The notes: generated from the letters alone by a model not told the origin. Counted from the first letter of the stretch, positions 17,984 to 27,096 are shown. The stretch is 64,000 bases of DNA from Nostoc sp. NMS8 (GCF_017115045.1 NZ_JABXKK010000085.1:1-64000); one strand, 5' to 3'. Translations and numbers: made by a program.

Positions 17984-19119
17984 GTATAGGGCTTACGCAA
18001 AATATCTCTCAAACTCTGATTTCTCCGTATCCTCTGCGGTAGACTGCGGCCAGCCGCTTCGACGCTTTGCGCGTCTATGTTATTCCGTAACTTGTGCGTA
18101 AGTTCTAAAGTAAAAAGGAGTGACGAGATTTTATAGTATTGACACCTCACCCATCACTCCTTAGAAATTGCGCGTTGATTAGCTGTGACGCATTGTTAAA
18201 TTACACCAGGTTACTACTTCATTTATCCTCTAACTAAAGAGGCGGATAATTATTCAGTTAATACGTGCTTTTATATACAAATGTTTTTAACTTGAGATGA
18301 AACTCCTATTACTTTGTAGGGATAGGGGTTAGGTTTTCGAGCTTTTGGTGTTAGCAATAATACTTTTAAAACATCCTCTTAAAGAAGTTGGAACTCTTGT
18401 TGTGACTTTTATTAATAGGCAACGTATTCAGGATCACAAATAAACTTAACTTATATTCTATGTCTTTGGTAGTAGTGGCTTAATTCTTGTGATGGAAGTT
18501 AGGGGAAATCTTATCAGTTATTCTTGGTAAAAATGGAAAGAATTATCATTAGTACTAAATTACTTATTGGGGGAATTACAAAGCGGGTTAAACAATAACA
18601 GCCAGAAAATAAGATTGAGATGCAGGGTTTTCCGACTGTGGAATCTTGTTTGATTTCTTTGCTAGTAATTCTTTTGACTGGCTTATCAGTTTAGTCAAAA
18701 ATTAGCATAATCTTAGATCAGCAGATTTGGCACTCCTGCACTCCTATTTAGCTGAGTTTACCGAGTTGTCCCACCAGAGGTAGAAGTAATACTAAGCAAA
18801 TAACATAAGATACTTTGTAAAAAAGTATCTGAGTGGCGAAAGGTCTTAATAGACACTTAGTAATTTGCTAGATTCAATTTACTTTGCTTTGAACATTTAG
18901 TTTAAATGCGACACCTATTATTTAAAAACTGGCTAATCTGTTAGAACATAAATTGTCCAAAACCAAAATAAATGTATTTTTATAAGTTCAATTGAATAAC
19001 AATTGCAGTTTACAACCAGTTAAATTTTTCACTCAGAAAAATCAGGATGCTGCTATTTTTTCAAGGATTTGCCTAGTAGACTTTTTTGCTCAACCTCTGC
19101 AAGCAAGTAGCGGGAATTT
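17984..19119. other. 1.1-kb gene-free stretch
   Basis: No credible coding frame. It begins with a probable MITE (17988-18104). A hairpin-forming AAGGAGTGA..TCACTCCTT pair lies at 18115-18162, and a perfect 8-bp stem AGATACTT/AAGTATCT near 18809-18832. The remainder is AT-rich. A small RNA or long leader for the PAS/Crp-like gene at 19120 would fit, but no promoter or conserved RNA family is recognised. Confidence 0.4.
17988..18104. repeat. Possible MITE (family F), about 117 bp
   Basis: The left end GGGCTTACGCAAAATATC is roughly inverted at the right end as GTAACTTGTGCGTAAGTTC. Inside is a REP-like palindrome, CGACGCTTTGCGCGTC. Only the TTACGCA core of the ends is clean, so the call is weak. 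Confidence 0.4.
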
Positions 19120-20292
19120 ATGGTGAACATAGAAAAATTTATCCAAGGCACAGAAACATTGCACAAGCGTTTAGCAGATTTATACCAAACTGCTAATATA
19201 TTATCTTGGATTCCCCCGGATCTGCTGCCGCAAGCTTTTAAGGAACTCCATAACACCTCAAAAATAGTACAGTTAGCATCCGAGGAACTCTATCAGCAAA
19301 ATGAGGAATTAGTACAAACACAGAATTGGTTAGAAGCAGAACGGCAACACTACCAAGATTTATTCGAGTTTGCGCCTGACGCCTATTTCGTGACTAATAC
19401 AGAAGGAATCATTCAAGAAGCTAACTTCACCGCAGCTAAGTTACTCAATGTTTCAAAGCAACTTCTGGTGGGCAAACCAATGATTAACTTTGTCCCTCTA
19501 GAAGAACGCCAGCACCTTCACAGCGAACTCATTCAACTATCACAATCAGACAGAGTTAGAGAGCTATTAATACGGTTAAAAGAACGTCATGGTGAGTATT
19601 TTGATGCAGCTTTGACAGTGGCAGTTGCCCGCAATCCGCAGGGAAAGGCAACCTCTCTACGTTGGGTGATACGTAATATTACTGAACGCAAACGAGTAGA
19701 ATCAGCAGTAGTCAAGAATAACGGCGACTTCTTCAAAGATCGTCCCTTAGATAAACATTCTAAAGGAGAAACTATTCCCCTCAATCCATTAGTAATTTGG
19801 TATGTTTGTCAGGGTTTAGTCAAACTCAGTACTTACTGTGAAACGGGTGAAGAAGTGCTGATAGGATTGGCAACAGCAGGAATGGTTTTTGGCTCTAGTT
19901 TGACATCTCTAAACATTTACCAAGCAACAGCCCTATCTGATGTTGAGTTGGTGTCAATTTACACGGCAGAAATAGCAGCTTCTCCAATACTTAGCCATAC
20001 GCTTTTACCAAAAATTAATCAGCGGTTACAGCAAACAGAATCTTTTTTAGTCATTTGTGGAAGACGACGGGTAGAAGAACGCTTCCACCATCTATTACAA
20101 CTTTTGAAACAAGAAGTGGGTGAAACTGTACCAGAGGGAACTCGCCTAAGTGTTCGCTTTACTCACGAAGATATTGCTAGTGCCTGCTGCACCACAAGGG
20201 TAACAATTACACGATTGATGGGCAAATTTCAAGAACAAGGTCTAATCAGCTTCGACTTCAAAAAACACATTATTTTGAGAGATTTTGGTTAA
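19120..20292 (+). CDS. PAS-domain protein with Crp/Fnr-type helix-turn-helix output
   Basis: 390 aa. An N-terminal helical, coiled-coil-like segment (1-80) leads to a PAS domain at about 83-195 (LFEFAPDAYFVTNTEGIIQEAN to VIRNITERK). Residues ~225-320 look like a degenerate cyclic-nucleotide/effector beta-barrel of the Crp/NtcA superfamily. The end (345-385) is a Crp-type winged HTH: FTHEDIASACCTTRVTITRLMGKFQEQGLI. The protein thus joins a small-molecule, light or redox sensing module directly to DNA binding, without histidine kinase or response regulator. PAS ligand and target genes are unknown. No regulated operon is adjacent: glpK follows after 300 bp on the same strand and is one candidate. 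Confidence 0.8.
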   Translation: MVNIEKFIQGTETLHKRLADLYQTANILSWIPPDLLPQAFKELHNTSKIVQLASEELYQQNEELVQTQNWLEAERQHYQDLFEFAPDAYFVTNTEGIIQEANFTAAKLLNVSKQLLVGKPMINFVPLEERQHLHSELIQLSQSDRVRELLIRLKERHGEYFDAALTVAVARNPQGKATSLRWVIRNITERKRVESAVVKNNGDFFKDRPLDKHSKGETIPLNPLVIWYVCQGLVKLSTYCETGEEVLIGLATAGMVFGSSLTSLNIYQATALSDVELVSIYTAEIAASPILSHTLLPKINQRLQQTESFLVICGRRRVEERFHHLLQLLKQEVGETVPEGTRLSVRFTHEDIASACCTTRVTITRLMGKFQEQGLISFDFKKHIILRDFG

Positions 20293-20592
20293 TTAGTTCG
20301 TTGTAGATTTTACATTTTTCTTAAGCAAAGATAAGTTGCCTGCCAATCAGAAAAATTGCTGTATCCGCGAAAATATGGCTGATGTATCAAGTCCAGATTG
20401 AGGAAGTAAGTTAAGTAGCACCATGACCAAATCGCACCTGCTGAATCATAACTAATTACCCGGACATAATATAACGCGATGCCTACGGCGGGCTACGCCT
20501 ACGCAAAATTAAAAAATGTACCCAAAATAATGTATATCTGATTGAACGCATTACCTACGACGGGCTACGCCTACGCAGCATTCAAAGCGGCT
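20293..20592. other. Intergenic region with two REP copies upstream of glpK
   Basis: It contains two copies of a REP-like palindrome, GCCTACGGCGGGCTACGCC-type, at 20476-20505 and 20553-20577, 48 bp apart. The second lies inside the longest open frame of glpK if translation started at TTG 20542, so that stretch is regarded as non-coding. Confidence 0.6.
20476..20577. repeat. Pair of REP-type palindromes
   Basis: GCGATGCCTACGGCGGGCTA and onward to CGCCTACGCA, repeated with small changes at 20553-20577. Related copies are at 50506-50535 and 51778-51806. The sequence can fold on its CTACGGC/GGCTACG-like arms. Confidence 0.7.
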
Positions 20593-22104
20593 ATGTACAC
20601 ACTTGGCAACACAACTCCATCATTGGGCTACATCTTAGCACTGGACTTAGGTACGACAGGCAACCGCGCCTTTGTGTTTAATGCAGACGGCAAGATTGTT
20701 GGGCAGGCATACAAAGAACTAACTCAGCATTATCCTCAGCCTGGATGGTTAGAACATGACCCTCAACAGATCTGGCAGGATACTTGTTGGGTAATGCAAA
20801 CTGCAATTCGGAATGCCCAGATTGCTCCATCAGCGATCGCAGCTTTGGGACTAACTGTACAGCGGGAAACCTGTTTGATTTGGGACAAAACTACAGGTAA
20901 ACCACTCCATAGAGCGATCGTCTGGCAAGATCGCCGCACTGCTCTCCTTTGCCACCAGTTACAAGAGCAAGGCTACGCTGAAGAAATTTATGATCGCACC
21001 GGATTAATCATCGATGCTTATTTTTCTGCTACCAAGCTCAGATGGCTCTTAGACAAGTTTACCGATGTTGACTTGAACAACGTCTTAGCTGGCACTATTG
21101 ATACCTGGGTGTTGTGGAACCTCACAGGTGGGAAAGTCCATGCTACTGACCACAGCAACGCCAGCCGTACAATGCTAATGAATCTCAAAACCTGTGAATG
21201 GGATGAGGTTTTATTGGATCTGTTTCAAATTCCAGTTCATATTTTGCCTCAGATTCAGCCCAGTTTAGGAGTATTTGGAGTCACTGATAGTAACTTGTTG
21301 GGCGCTGAAATTCCCATTACTGCCATCTTGGGAGATCAGCAAGCTGCTCTATTTGGTCATGGCTGCGATCGCCCCGGTTTGATGAAATGTACTTACGGTA
21401 CTGGTAGCTTTTTAGTCGCTTACACAGGCAATAAGATGGTGCGATCGCACCACCAACTTATTTCTACTATTGCCTGGACACAAAGAAAACCAAGCGGAGA
21501 TTTAGATATAGGCTATGCCCTAGAAGGCAGTATGTTTACTAGTGGAGCTTGTATTCAATGGCTGCGCGATCGCCTCAAGCTGATTAAAACTGCTGCTGAA
21601 ACTGAAGCGATGGCAAATCAGGTAAAAGATAATGGCGGAGTCTATTTTGTGCCTGCATTTAGTGGATTGGGTGCGCCCTACTGGGATATGAGCGCGAGGG
21701 GAGCCTTTTTTGGCATTACCGCCAGCGTACAACCAGAGCATCTAGTTCGCGCCGTGCTGGAAGCGATCGCCTATCAAGTTCTGGAGGTGGTGCAAGCGAT
21801 AAATGCATCTAGCAGTCCAGTTGGGCGATTAACTGTAGATGGCGGTGCTTGCGAAAATAATTTTCTGATGCAGTTTCAGGCTGATGTGTTAGGTATTCCA
21901 GTCGAACGTCCGATTATGCGTGATACGACCGTTCAGGGTGCAGCATTTGCAGCAGGTTTAGCTGTAGGATTTTGGGAGAGCTATGAAGAACTGGTGAGAC
22001 AACGACAGATTGACTATGTGTTTGAGCCAAAAAGCGATTTTCCCTTGTCCAACTTTGCTACTTGGCAAAAGGCAGTGAAACGAACTCTCGCTTGGGAAGA
22101 TTAG
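20593..22104 (+). CDS. glpK: Glycerol kinase
   Basis: 503 aa from the chosen start. It phosphorylates glycerol with ATP to sn-glycerol-3-phosphate. FGGY-family marks include ILALDLGTTGNRAFVFN at the N-terminus (usually LDQGTTSSR), IVWQDRRT, GDQQAALFGHGC, YGTGSFL and the C-terminal LTVDGGACENNFLMQFQADVLG. The open frame extends to a TTG at 20542, but those 17 codons are made of a REP repeat, so ATG 20593 is preferred; the real N-terminus is uncertain and no strong RBS is seen. The substitution of Gln by Leu in the first phosphate motif is unusual for glycerol kinase, so another polyol is conceivable. It stands alone. Confidence 0.85.
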   Translation: MYTLGNTTPSLGYILALDLGTTGNRAFVFNADGKIVGQAYKELTQHYPQPGWLEHDPQQIWQDTCWVMQTAIRNAQIAPSAIAALGLTVQRETCLIWDKTTGKPLHRAIVWQDRRTALLCHQLQEQGYAEEIYDRTGLIIDAYFSATKLRWLLDKFTDVDLNNVLAGTIDTWVLWNLTGGKVHATDHSNASRTMLMNLKTCEWDEVLLDLFQIPVHILPQIQPSLGVFGVTDSNLLGAEIPITAILGDQQAALFGHGCDRPGLMKCTYGTGSFLVAYTGNKMVRSHHQLISTIAWTQRKPSGDLDIGYALEGSMFTSGACIQWLRDRLKLIKTAAETEAMANQVKDNGGVYFVPAFSGLGAPYWDMSARGAFFGITASVQPEHLVRAVLEAIAYQVLEVVQAINASSSPVGRLTVDGGACENNFLMQFQADVLGIPVERPIMRDTTVQGAAFAAGLAVGFWESYEELVRQRQIDYVFEPKSDFPLSNFATWQKAVKRTLAWED

Positions 22105-22488
22105 CCTAGAGTCGTTGGCACAGCCTCTCGTATTCACATCGGCGTCCACCAGTCACACAGAATTCAATTCGGAATTCTGGCTGCTGATTTCTGAATTCTT
22201 TTTTGTTACAGTAGTTTTTATGTATTTGAACCACATCTGTTGTAAGGGCACAGCATTGCTCATTGGTGTCAACTTAACGTCAAAGCAAGCCTAGAACCAG
22301 CTTTTAAATTGCCTCGTTCCCAGTCGGAGACTGGGAATGCCCGTCGTTGAGGCTCCGCCCCCCTTACTGGCGGCAGAGCCGCTTTTGAGTTGCATTTCCA
22401 GCCAGAGGCTAGAAACGAGATTTAAAAAGGGTTTTAGCTTAAGTTGACACCAATGAGCAATACTGTGACCCTACCGCGTGGTCTATTG
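22105..22488. other. Intergenic region filled mainly by a MITE
   Basis: Between glpK and the convergent LysR gene. Apart from the MITE at 22242-22473 it contains a small GAATTC-rich inverted repeat (about 22158-22198, ACAGAATTCAATTC..CTGAATTC) that could act as a weak terminator for glpK. Confidence 0.5.
22242..22473. repeat. MITE of family C, about 232 bp
   Basis: Terminal inverted repeats of about 33 bp: left AAGGGCACAGCATTGCTCATTGGTG onward to TCAACTTAA, right its near-exact complement ending in GCAATACTGTGACCCTAC. The interior holds a second palindromic repeat, CCCAGTCGGAGACTGGGAAT and GGCTCCGCC. No coding frame. Related to 26854-27096, 45188-45601 and 1-73. Confidence 0.85.
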
Positions 22489-23451
22489 TTAAATAACTGA
22501 TTTTGATAAATGCTGATATGAGCCATCTAACATAGACGATATCAACATTTGCTCAAAGACTTTAGAAAGAGCAGTTTGAAAACGCTGACGATGCTTGAGT
22601 TTGAAAAAAGGTCGGACTATTTCTGCGATCGCACCGTTGCCTTCTCTATTATCAATAACTCGAATTGCCCGCAGAGTTCCCAACTGGATTTCTTTTTTTA
22701 CCATCAACTCAGAAATTCCAGTTGCACCGACGCCATTTTCAATTGCGGCTTTTGCCATCTCGCCACTGGTGAATACTAAAATTACATTCAGTTCACTGAG
22801 GTTGATACCCCAATTTTGCAACGCTTCCTCAAACCTTTGCTGTGTTCCCGATTCCCGCACCCGCATTACCCAAGGAGTTTGAGTTAGTTGGCTTAAATCA
22901 ACTTCTCCCCACTCAAACCAAGGGTGTTTTTGACCAACCACAATTTGCAAGCGATCGCTCCCCACTATTTCGTACTCTAGAGTATTCTGAAGTGCTGGCT
23001 TCACATCTCCTTCCACCAAACCTAAATCAAACTGTCCCATTGCTGTACCGACACAAATCGTTTCGGCATTGGCAAGGGTACAGTCAATCTGAATACCAGG
23101 ATATTGGCTCTTAAACTCACTAATCTTACTTGGTAGCCAGTAGTTGCCAATTGTCAGACTCGACCCTAATTTCAATTCACCCCGTTGCAGATTGTTCAAT
23201 TCTCGCAATCCCCTTTCAGTCAAGGAAACTTGATCGAGAATTTTCTGCGCTTCTACTTGCAGTAATTTACCCGCCTCAGCAATCTCGATATGGCGACCAA
23301 TCCGATGGAATAGTTTCACACCGTATTCTTGCTCTAAGTTGTGAATCGCTGCACTGACGGCAGGTTGTGTAATATAAAGCTCCTCGGCTGCGCGAGTAAA
23401 GTGTAAGTTCTGCGCCACAGCCAGAAAGATTTTTAGCTGCTCAAGCGTCAT
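22489..23451 (-). CDS. LysR-family transcriptional regulator
   Basis: 320 aa. The N-terminal winged HTH is classic: MTLEQLKIFLAVAQNLHFTR, AAEELYITQPAVSAAIHNLE, GVKLFHRIGR. The C-terminal two-lobed effector domain follows (LKLGSSLTIGNYWLP, FDLGLVEGDV). It most resembles the CbbR/CysL-like branch. ATG 23451 gives the standard start; 23460 adds MAG. It is divergent from the CadD-like transporter gene with a 215-bp shared promoter region, the usual LysR layout for controlling the neighbour, so regulation of the transporter operon is likely but inferred. The effector is unknown. Confidence 0.9.
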   Translation of the reverse strand: MTLEQLKIFLAVAQNLHFTRAAEELYITQPAVSAAIHNLEQEYGVKLFHRIGRHIEIAEAGKLLQVEAQKILDQVSLTERGLRELNNLQRGELKLGSSLTIGNYWLPSKISEFKSQYPGIQIDCTLANAETICVGTAMGQFDLGLVEGDVKPALQNTLEYEIVGSDRLQIVVGQKHPWFEWGEVDLSQLTQTPWVMRVRESGTQQRFEEALQNWGINLSELNVILVFTSGEMAKAAIENGVGATGISELMVKKEIQLGTLRAIRVIDNREGNGAIAEIVRPFFKLKHRQRFQTALSKVFEQMLISSMLDGSYQHLSKSVI

Positions 23452-23666
23452 TCCTGCCATTTATGGTATCCCTACAACTTGGTGTCAAATTTTTAATCAC
23501 TTTCATTTATCATTTTGACAAATAAAAGCATTTGATTCTATCGGTTAATTTGACTAAAGTATAAATCAAGGCTTCGGCACGGACTCAAACGGCCAACTAG
23601 AGAGCAAGGGGAAATAAGCAATGCCCAATGCCCCAAGCCCAAGCACGAAAATAAGGACTTCCAAAA

Positions 23667-24374
23667 ATGAGCGATTTAGTAACTGCAATTACCACAGGGA
23701 TTACCGCATTCACTGCCACCAACATTGATGATATTGTCATTCTGACGTTGCTTTTTTCACAAATAAGTAAAACGTTCCGTAGTCGTCATATCCTGGCTGG
23801 TCAGTATCTCGGTTTTGCAGCATTGATCGTTGCTAGCCTTCCTGGTTTCTTCGGTGGAATGATCATACCGCAGGACTGGATTAGACTACTTGGCTTAATG
23901 CCCATAATCATTGGTGTGAGCAGTTTACTAAAACGCGAAGAGGATTCACAAGAGGAAGCCGAAGAAACTGAGCCGTCTTGTCCCTCTATAATTAGCAATT
24001 TTCTCTCTCCACAAACTTGTAATGTCGCTGCGATCGCCTTTGCTAATGGCAGTGATAATATCAGCGTCTATGTGCCTCTGTTTGCCAACTCGGAATTAGA
24101 TAGCCTGCTGGTGATAATAGGTGTATTTTTTACAATGGTGGGTGTATGGTGTTATACCGCTTATAAGTTAACCTACTTACCTGCGATCGCCAACTTTTTA
24201 ACTGAAAATGGTAACACTTTTGTACCTTGTATCTTGATTGGCTTGGGCGTGTTTATTGTCTCCGAAAATGTTACTTGGACTCTTTTATCTGTAGTTTCTA
24301 GTTATGTATTCTCATTAATTTTAGGCTTCAATACTCAACAATCGAGTGAAGAACATGAAAAATTAAGTGTCTAA
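23667..24374 (+). CDS. CadD-family membrane transporter (putative cadmium/cation resistance)
   Basis: 235 aa with about six hydrophobic segments and the family opening TGITAFTATNIDDIVILTLLFSQ, in which the N-I-D-D motif lies in the first helix. CadD proteins are LysE-superfamily exporters linked to cadmium resistance or quaternary ammonium efflux; the substrate here is unknown. A charged cytosolic loop (EEDSQEEAEETEPSC) separates the two halves. It is divergent from a LysR gene and followed 32 bp downstream by a secreted-protein gene, so it may be the first gene of a small regulated operon. Confidence 0.85.
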   Translation: MSDLVTAITTGITAFTATNIDDIVILTLLFSQISKTFRSRHILAGQYLGFAALIVASLPGFFGGMIIPQDWIRLLGLMPIIIGVSSLLKREEDSQEEAEETEPSCPSIISNFLSPQTCNVAAIAFANGSDNISVYVPLFANSELDSLLVIIGVFFTMVGVWCYTAYKLTYLPAIANFLTENGNTFVPCILIGLGVFIVSENVTWTLLSVVSSYVFSLILGFNTQQSSEEHEKLSV

Positions 24375-24454
24375 TAAAGAGGTGCATCATCAATTTTCTG
24401 AGCAAAATGAATTCTAAACTGGAAAGTATCTTACCCATCAACAGGAATCAAAAC

Positions 24455-25117
24455 ATGAAAATCTGGAAATCTCTGCTAATTGTCTTAATGATTGTCGCTA
24501 ATCTAGCCTTTGCTCAACCTTCTTTTGCTGATAGACCAAAATTTAGCAAAAACCCTGATTACATCGAAGTCACTAAAGCACTTAAGCAACTCTCGCAGAC
24601 AAAAGATACTCAAACTCAAGTTGAAGGTCTCACACCAGAAGAAATTCAAAAGAGAACCGAGGAATTAACACTGCAAAAATATGCTTTAGAGACGGGAATC
24701 AATTGGGGTCAATGCAACAACCAAACAGGTAATACCATAGCGGTATACGGTAAAAGACCAAATGATGAAGACAATGAAGATGCCGTATACGACAATGGTC
24801 TATATTTTCTAGCTGATGGTCAATCCACAAAAAATAACTGGGATTGTGATGGCATCTATCTACCGAATGATGCCCAGGTAGCAAATTTCACTTCTAGTCC
24901 CAATGGGCAAGGTGAAGAATTGATAGGAGCAGCAGCTTTGAAGATTCTTGATGGAACTCAGTTGGTAATTAAGAAGAATCAAGATACTGCTGCGATTGAA
25001 TTGAATGTCCCGACTGTAAAAGTTGTTAGCAGCAAAGAGGCTAACTGGTTTATCCCAGATATATCGCAGGATCTCATAAATACACGAGTTCCTAATGCGC
25101 CTAGCAATCAGTCTTGA
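24455..25117 (+). CDS. Secreted protein of unknown function
   Basis: 220 aa from ATG 24455, chosen because MKIWKSLLIVLMIVANLAFA is an ordinary signal peptide, cleaved near SFADR; ATG 24407 would put 16 hydrophilic residues ahead of it. The mature protein is hydrophilic, with a KNPDYIEVTKALKQL helix, a two-Cys middle region (GQCNNQTGN, NWDCDGIYL) that could form a disulfide, and a beta-rich C-terminus. No enzyme motif. It follows the CadD-like transporter by only tens of bases and ends at a strong terminator, so it is probably co-expressed with it. I do not recognise the family. Confidence 0.65.
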   Translation: MKIWKSLLIVLMIVANLAFAQPSFADRPKFSKNPDYIEVTKALKQLSQTKDTQTQVEGLTPEEIQKRTEELTLQKYALETGINWGQCNNQTGNTIAVYGKRPNDEDNEDAVYDNGLYFLADGQSTKNNWDCDGIYLPNDAQVANFTSSPNGQGEELIGAAALKILDGTQLVIKKNQDTAAIELNVPTVKVVSSKEANWFIPDISQDLINTRVPNAPSNQS

Positions 25118-25169
25118 AATAGAACTCTATAGTCTATTTTTGAATGATTGTTCTGAATTTAAACAGGGT

Positions 25170-25238
25170 AATAGCCAAAATCAGAGAAAAACAGGACAAA
25201 CACTGGTGAAAAATCTCTCTGATGTTGGCTATTTTTTT
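25170..25238 (+). terminator. Long-stem Rho-independent-type terminator
   Basis: The two arms at 25170-25187 and 25216-25233 pair over 18 bp with one mismatch (AATAGCCAAAATCAGAGA against TCTCTGATGTTGGCTATT), followed by an uninterrupted T run. It closes the CadD/secreted-protein unit. Confidence 0.85.
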
Positions 25239-25445
25239 GATTTTTTTGATTTTATTTATCCTCGATTTTAGGCTTGTTTTATTTTCATATCTGCATTAGA
25301 ATAAATTTTGAAAAAAATGTACAATCACAACAGGCATATTTCAGTAGCGCAACTATTGCGCTGGGTACAAGTCATCTGGAAAGAGATTTCCTACTACCTC
25401 AGCATTTTTTTGATAAGAGCCGCTTTGGGGACAAGGGTGTTATTG

Positions 25446-25874
25446 ATGCAGTTAAAATTGAAACCTACAGAAGAAGATAAAGAGAAGAAAAAGCCAGGAC
25501 GACTGAATCCGTCCAGAATCCGAGATCACTTGGCAAACGAGCGTACCTACCTCGCTTGGATGCGGACAGGAATCGCTCTTTTAGGTTTTGGTGTGGTCAT
25601 CGTGCGTTTGCGTGCCTTCCATGTACCTTTAGTACCCCGTCCTGGCAATGGCTGGAAGTTAGGTTTAGTCTTCTCGCTGGTGGGTTTAATCACAGTCTGG
25701 CTCTCAACGTCACACTATTTCGCTGTCCGTCGTGATATCGAAGAAGATACTTATGAACCAACAGACCGTTGGGTATTGCTTTTCAGTCTGGCTGTGATGA
25801 TTCTCGGAACTGGGGTAATCTATTTTGTTTTTACAACTTCTTTAGATCCCATGAGTCCAGTCATCCCTGAGTAA
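25446..25874 (+). CDS. DUF202 (YidH-type) small membrane protein
   Basis: 142 aa from ATG 25446, with the DUF202 signature RDHLANERTYLAWMRTGIALLGFGVVIVR. It is followed by two further hydrophobic helices (LGLVFSLVGLITVWLS and WVLLFSLAVMILGTGVIYFVF), for three transmembrane segments. Function unknown; the family occurs widely as inner-membrane proteins. The frame is open back to TTG 25308, which would add 46 basic residues of uncertain value. It lies downstream of a strong terminator, so it is probably transcribed separately. It is convergent with the methyltransferase gene, with only 8 bp between. Confidence 0.8.
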   Translation: MQLKLKPTEEDKEKKKPGRLNPSRIRDHLANERTYLAWMRTGIALLGFGVVIVRLRAFHVPLVPRPGNGWKLGLVFSLVGLITVWLSTSHYFAVRRDIEEDTYEPTDRWVLLFSLAVMILGTGVIYFVFTTSLDPMSPVIPE

Positions 25875-25882
25875 TAGTATTT

Positions 25883-26605
25883 TTAAAACCGCACTTTGTA
25901 TAACTCAAATAATTCCCCTGATTTCTGCGTCACTATTTTAGCACCAGCCGCTTTAATGGTTTTTTCCCACTTAGCCAAAGGCTCTAAAAACACTTCAGCA
26001 CCCAAATAGGTTTCTAGAACTGCCCAATCTTCTGCTAGAGGCTGTTCTGGATTGAGAACGTCAAACACAAAATGTCCACCTGGTTTTAATACCCGCTTGA
26101 CTTCTGCTAGTACAGCATCCCAATATTCGAGTGGAAAATAGCAGCTAAATCCTGTGGCGATCGCAATGTCAAATTGCTCTGGTGAGTAGTTTAACTGATG
26201 AGCGGCTCCCAACTCAACACCTTTGAACAGCTTAGAATTCAACTGCGGCCCACGGGAATTAAGGGTATCCCGTGCCACATTACTGATTTCTTGCCCATGA
26301 AAAAATGCTTGCCAATCCCGCCAAGGATAGATTAAAAAACTGATCCCACAGCCAATATCTATACAGTGCTGGTTTTTTTGAGGTTTAGCAATTTCCCAGA
26401 AAGGTGAAGCAATTCTCCCTGAGAAACTCCCAGCAATCCACTCGCGGAATATCGGCATCGCTTGTACTTCTTCTGGGAGTTCAAAGGTTTCACGTTGATA
26501 CTCGCGGTTAAAGCGATAGGCTATTTGGGCTAATCTTTCGTCCCAGTTGCTTGATTTGGGTGAACTAAAGAGATTTTGGAACTGAGAATCGGACTTTTTA
26601 GACAT
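25883..26605 (-). CDS. Class I SAM-dependent methyltransferase, substrate unknown
   Basis: 240 aa. The Rossmann core shows motif I IDIGCGISF, the acidic strand end after WQAFFHGQEIS, a post-I FDIAIATGF and the late VLKPGGHFVFDVLNPEQ. The N-terminal ~70 residues (RLAQIAYRFNREYQRETFELP) form a family-specific cap. No substrate-defining motif is seen. The gene stands alone, convergent with the DUF202 gene. The upstream side is a MITE-rich region. Confidence 0.8.
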   Translation of the reverse strand: MSKKSDSQFQNLFSSPKSSNWDERLAQIAYRFNREYQRETFELPEEVQAMPIFREWIAGSFSGRIASPFWEIAKPQKNQHCIDIGCGISFLIYPWRDWQAFFHGQEISNVARDTLNSRGPQLNSKLFKGVELGAAHQLNYSPEQFDIAIATGFSCYFPLEYWDAVLAEVKRVLKPGGHFVFDVLNPEQPLAEDWAVLETYLGAEVFLEPLAKWEKTIKAAGAKIVTQKSGELFELYKVRF

Positions 26606-26659
26606 TTAGGTTTTTACTACTCTTTCTAAGGATTGTAGTCAAATTCATAAGAGGCAGGG

Positions 26660-26678
26660 CAATACCGTTCGGTTAAGG
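26660..26678. repeat. Solo terminal repeat of MITE family D
   Basis: CAATACCGTTCGGTTAAGG matches the left end of the complete element at 32081 (CAATACTGTTCGGTTAAGG) with one change. No partner end is found nearby, so it is a remnant. Confidence 0.6.
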
Positions 26679-26853
26679 AATTTTTTGGTTGAGGCAGGCA
26701 GAGGGGAAACAGGGGTAGAAGATAAGTATGGGGAGAGAAGAATTACTGAACAATAATCCTCTTGCCTCCCTTGCTTATCCGAACCTGTCCCCTTGCTTTT
26801 TCACTGATATCAAAAACCTGCTATAGCATTTCCCGACTTAGTAAAGTACACCC

Positions 26854-27096
26854 GTAGGGGCACGGCACTGCCCATAGGTGTCAACTTAAGCTGGAAATAG
26901 CTTATCTGTTGGCTTCCATGCCCACCCGGAAATAAATTTTCGGGCTAATAGCTTAAGTCTACTGAAGTAGACTAGAGATTTTTGGCGATATTTAGTCATC
27001 TTCAAATGACTTTAGCTATGAGACGGGAATTGAAATTCCCGGCGGACAAGCGGTTTCGCGTTAAGTTGACACCAATGGGCACTGCCGTGCCCCTAC
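26854..27096. repeat. MITE of family C, 243 bp, complete
   Basis: Terminal inverted repeats of about 36 bp: left GTAGGGGCACGGCACTGCCC then ATAGGTGTCAACTTAA; right the complement ending GGGCACTGCCGTGCCCCTAC. The interior has inner hairpins, including CGGGAATT-GAAATTCCCG, shared with the fragment at 1-73. No ORF. Confidence 0.88.
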
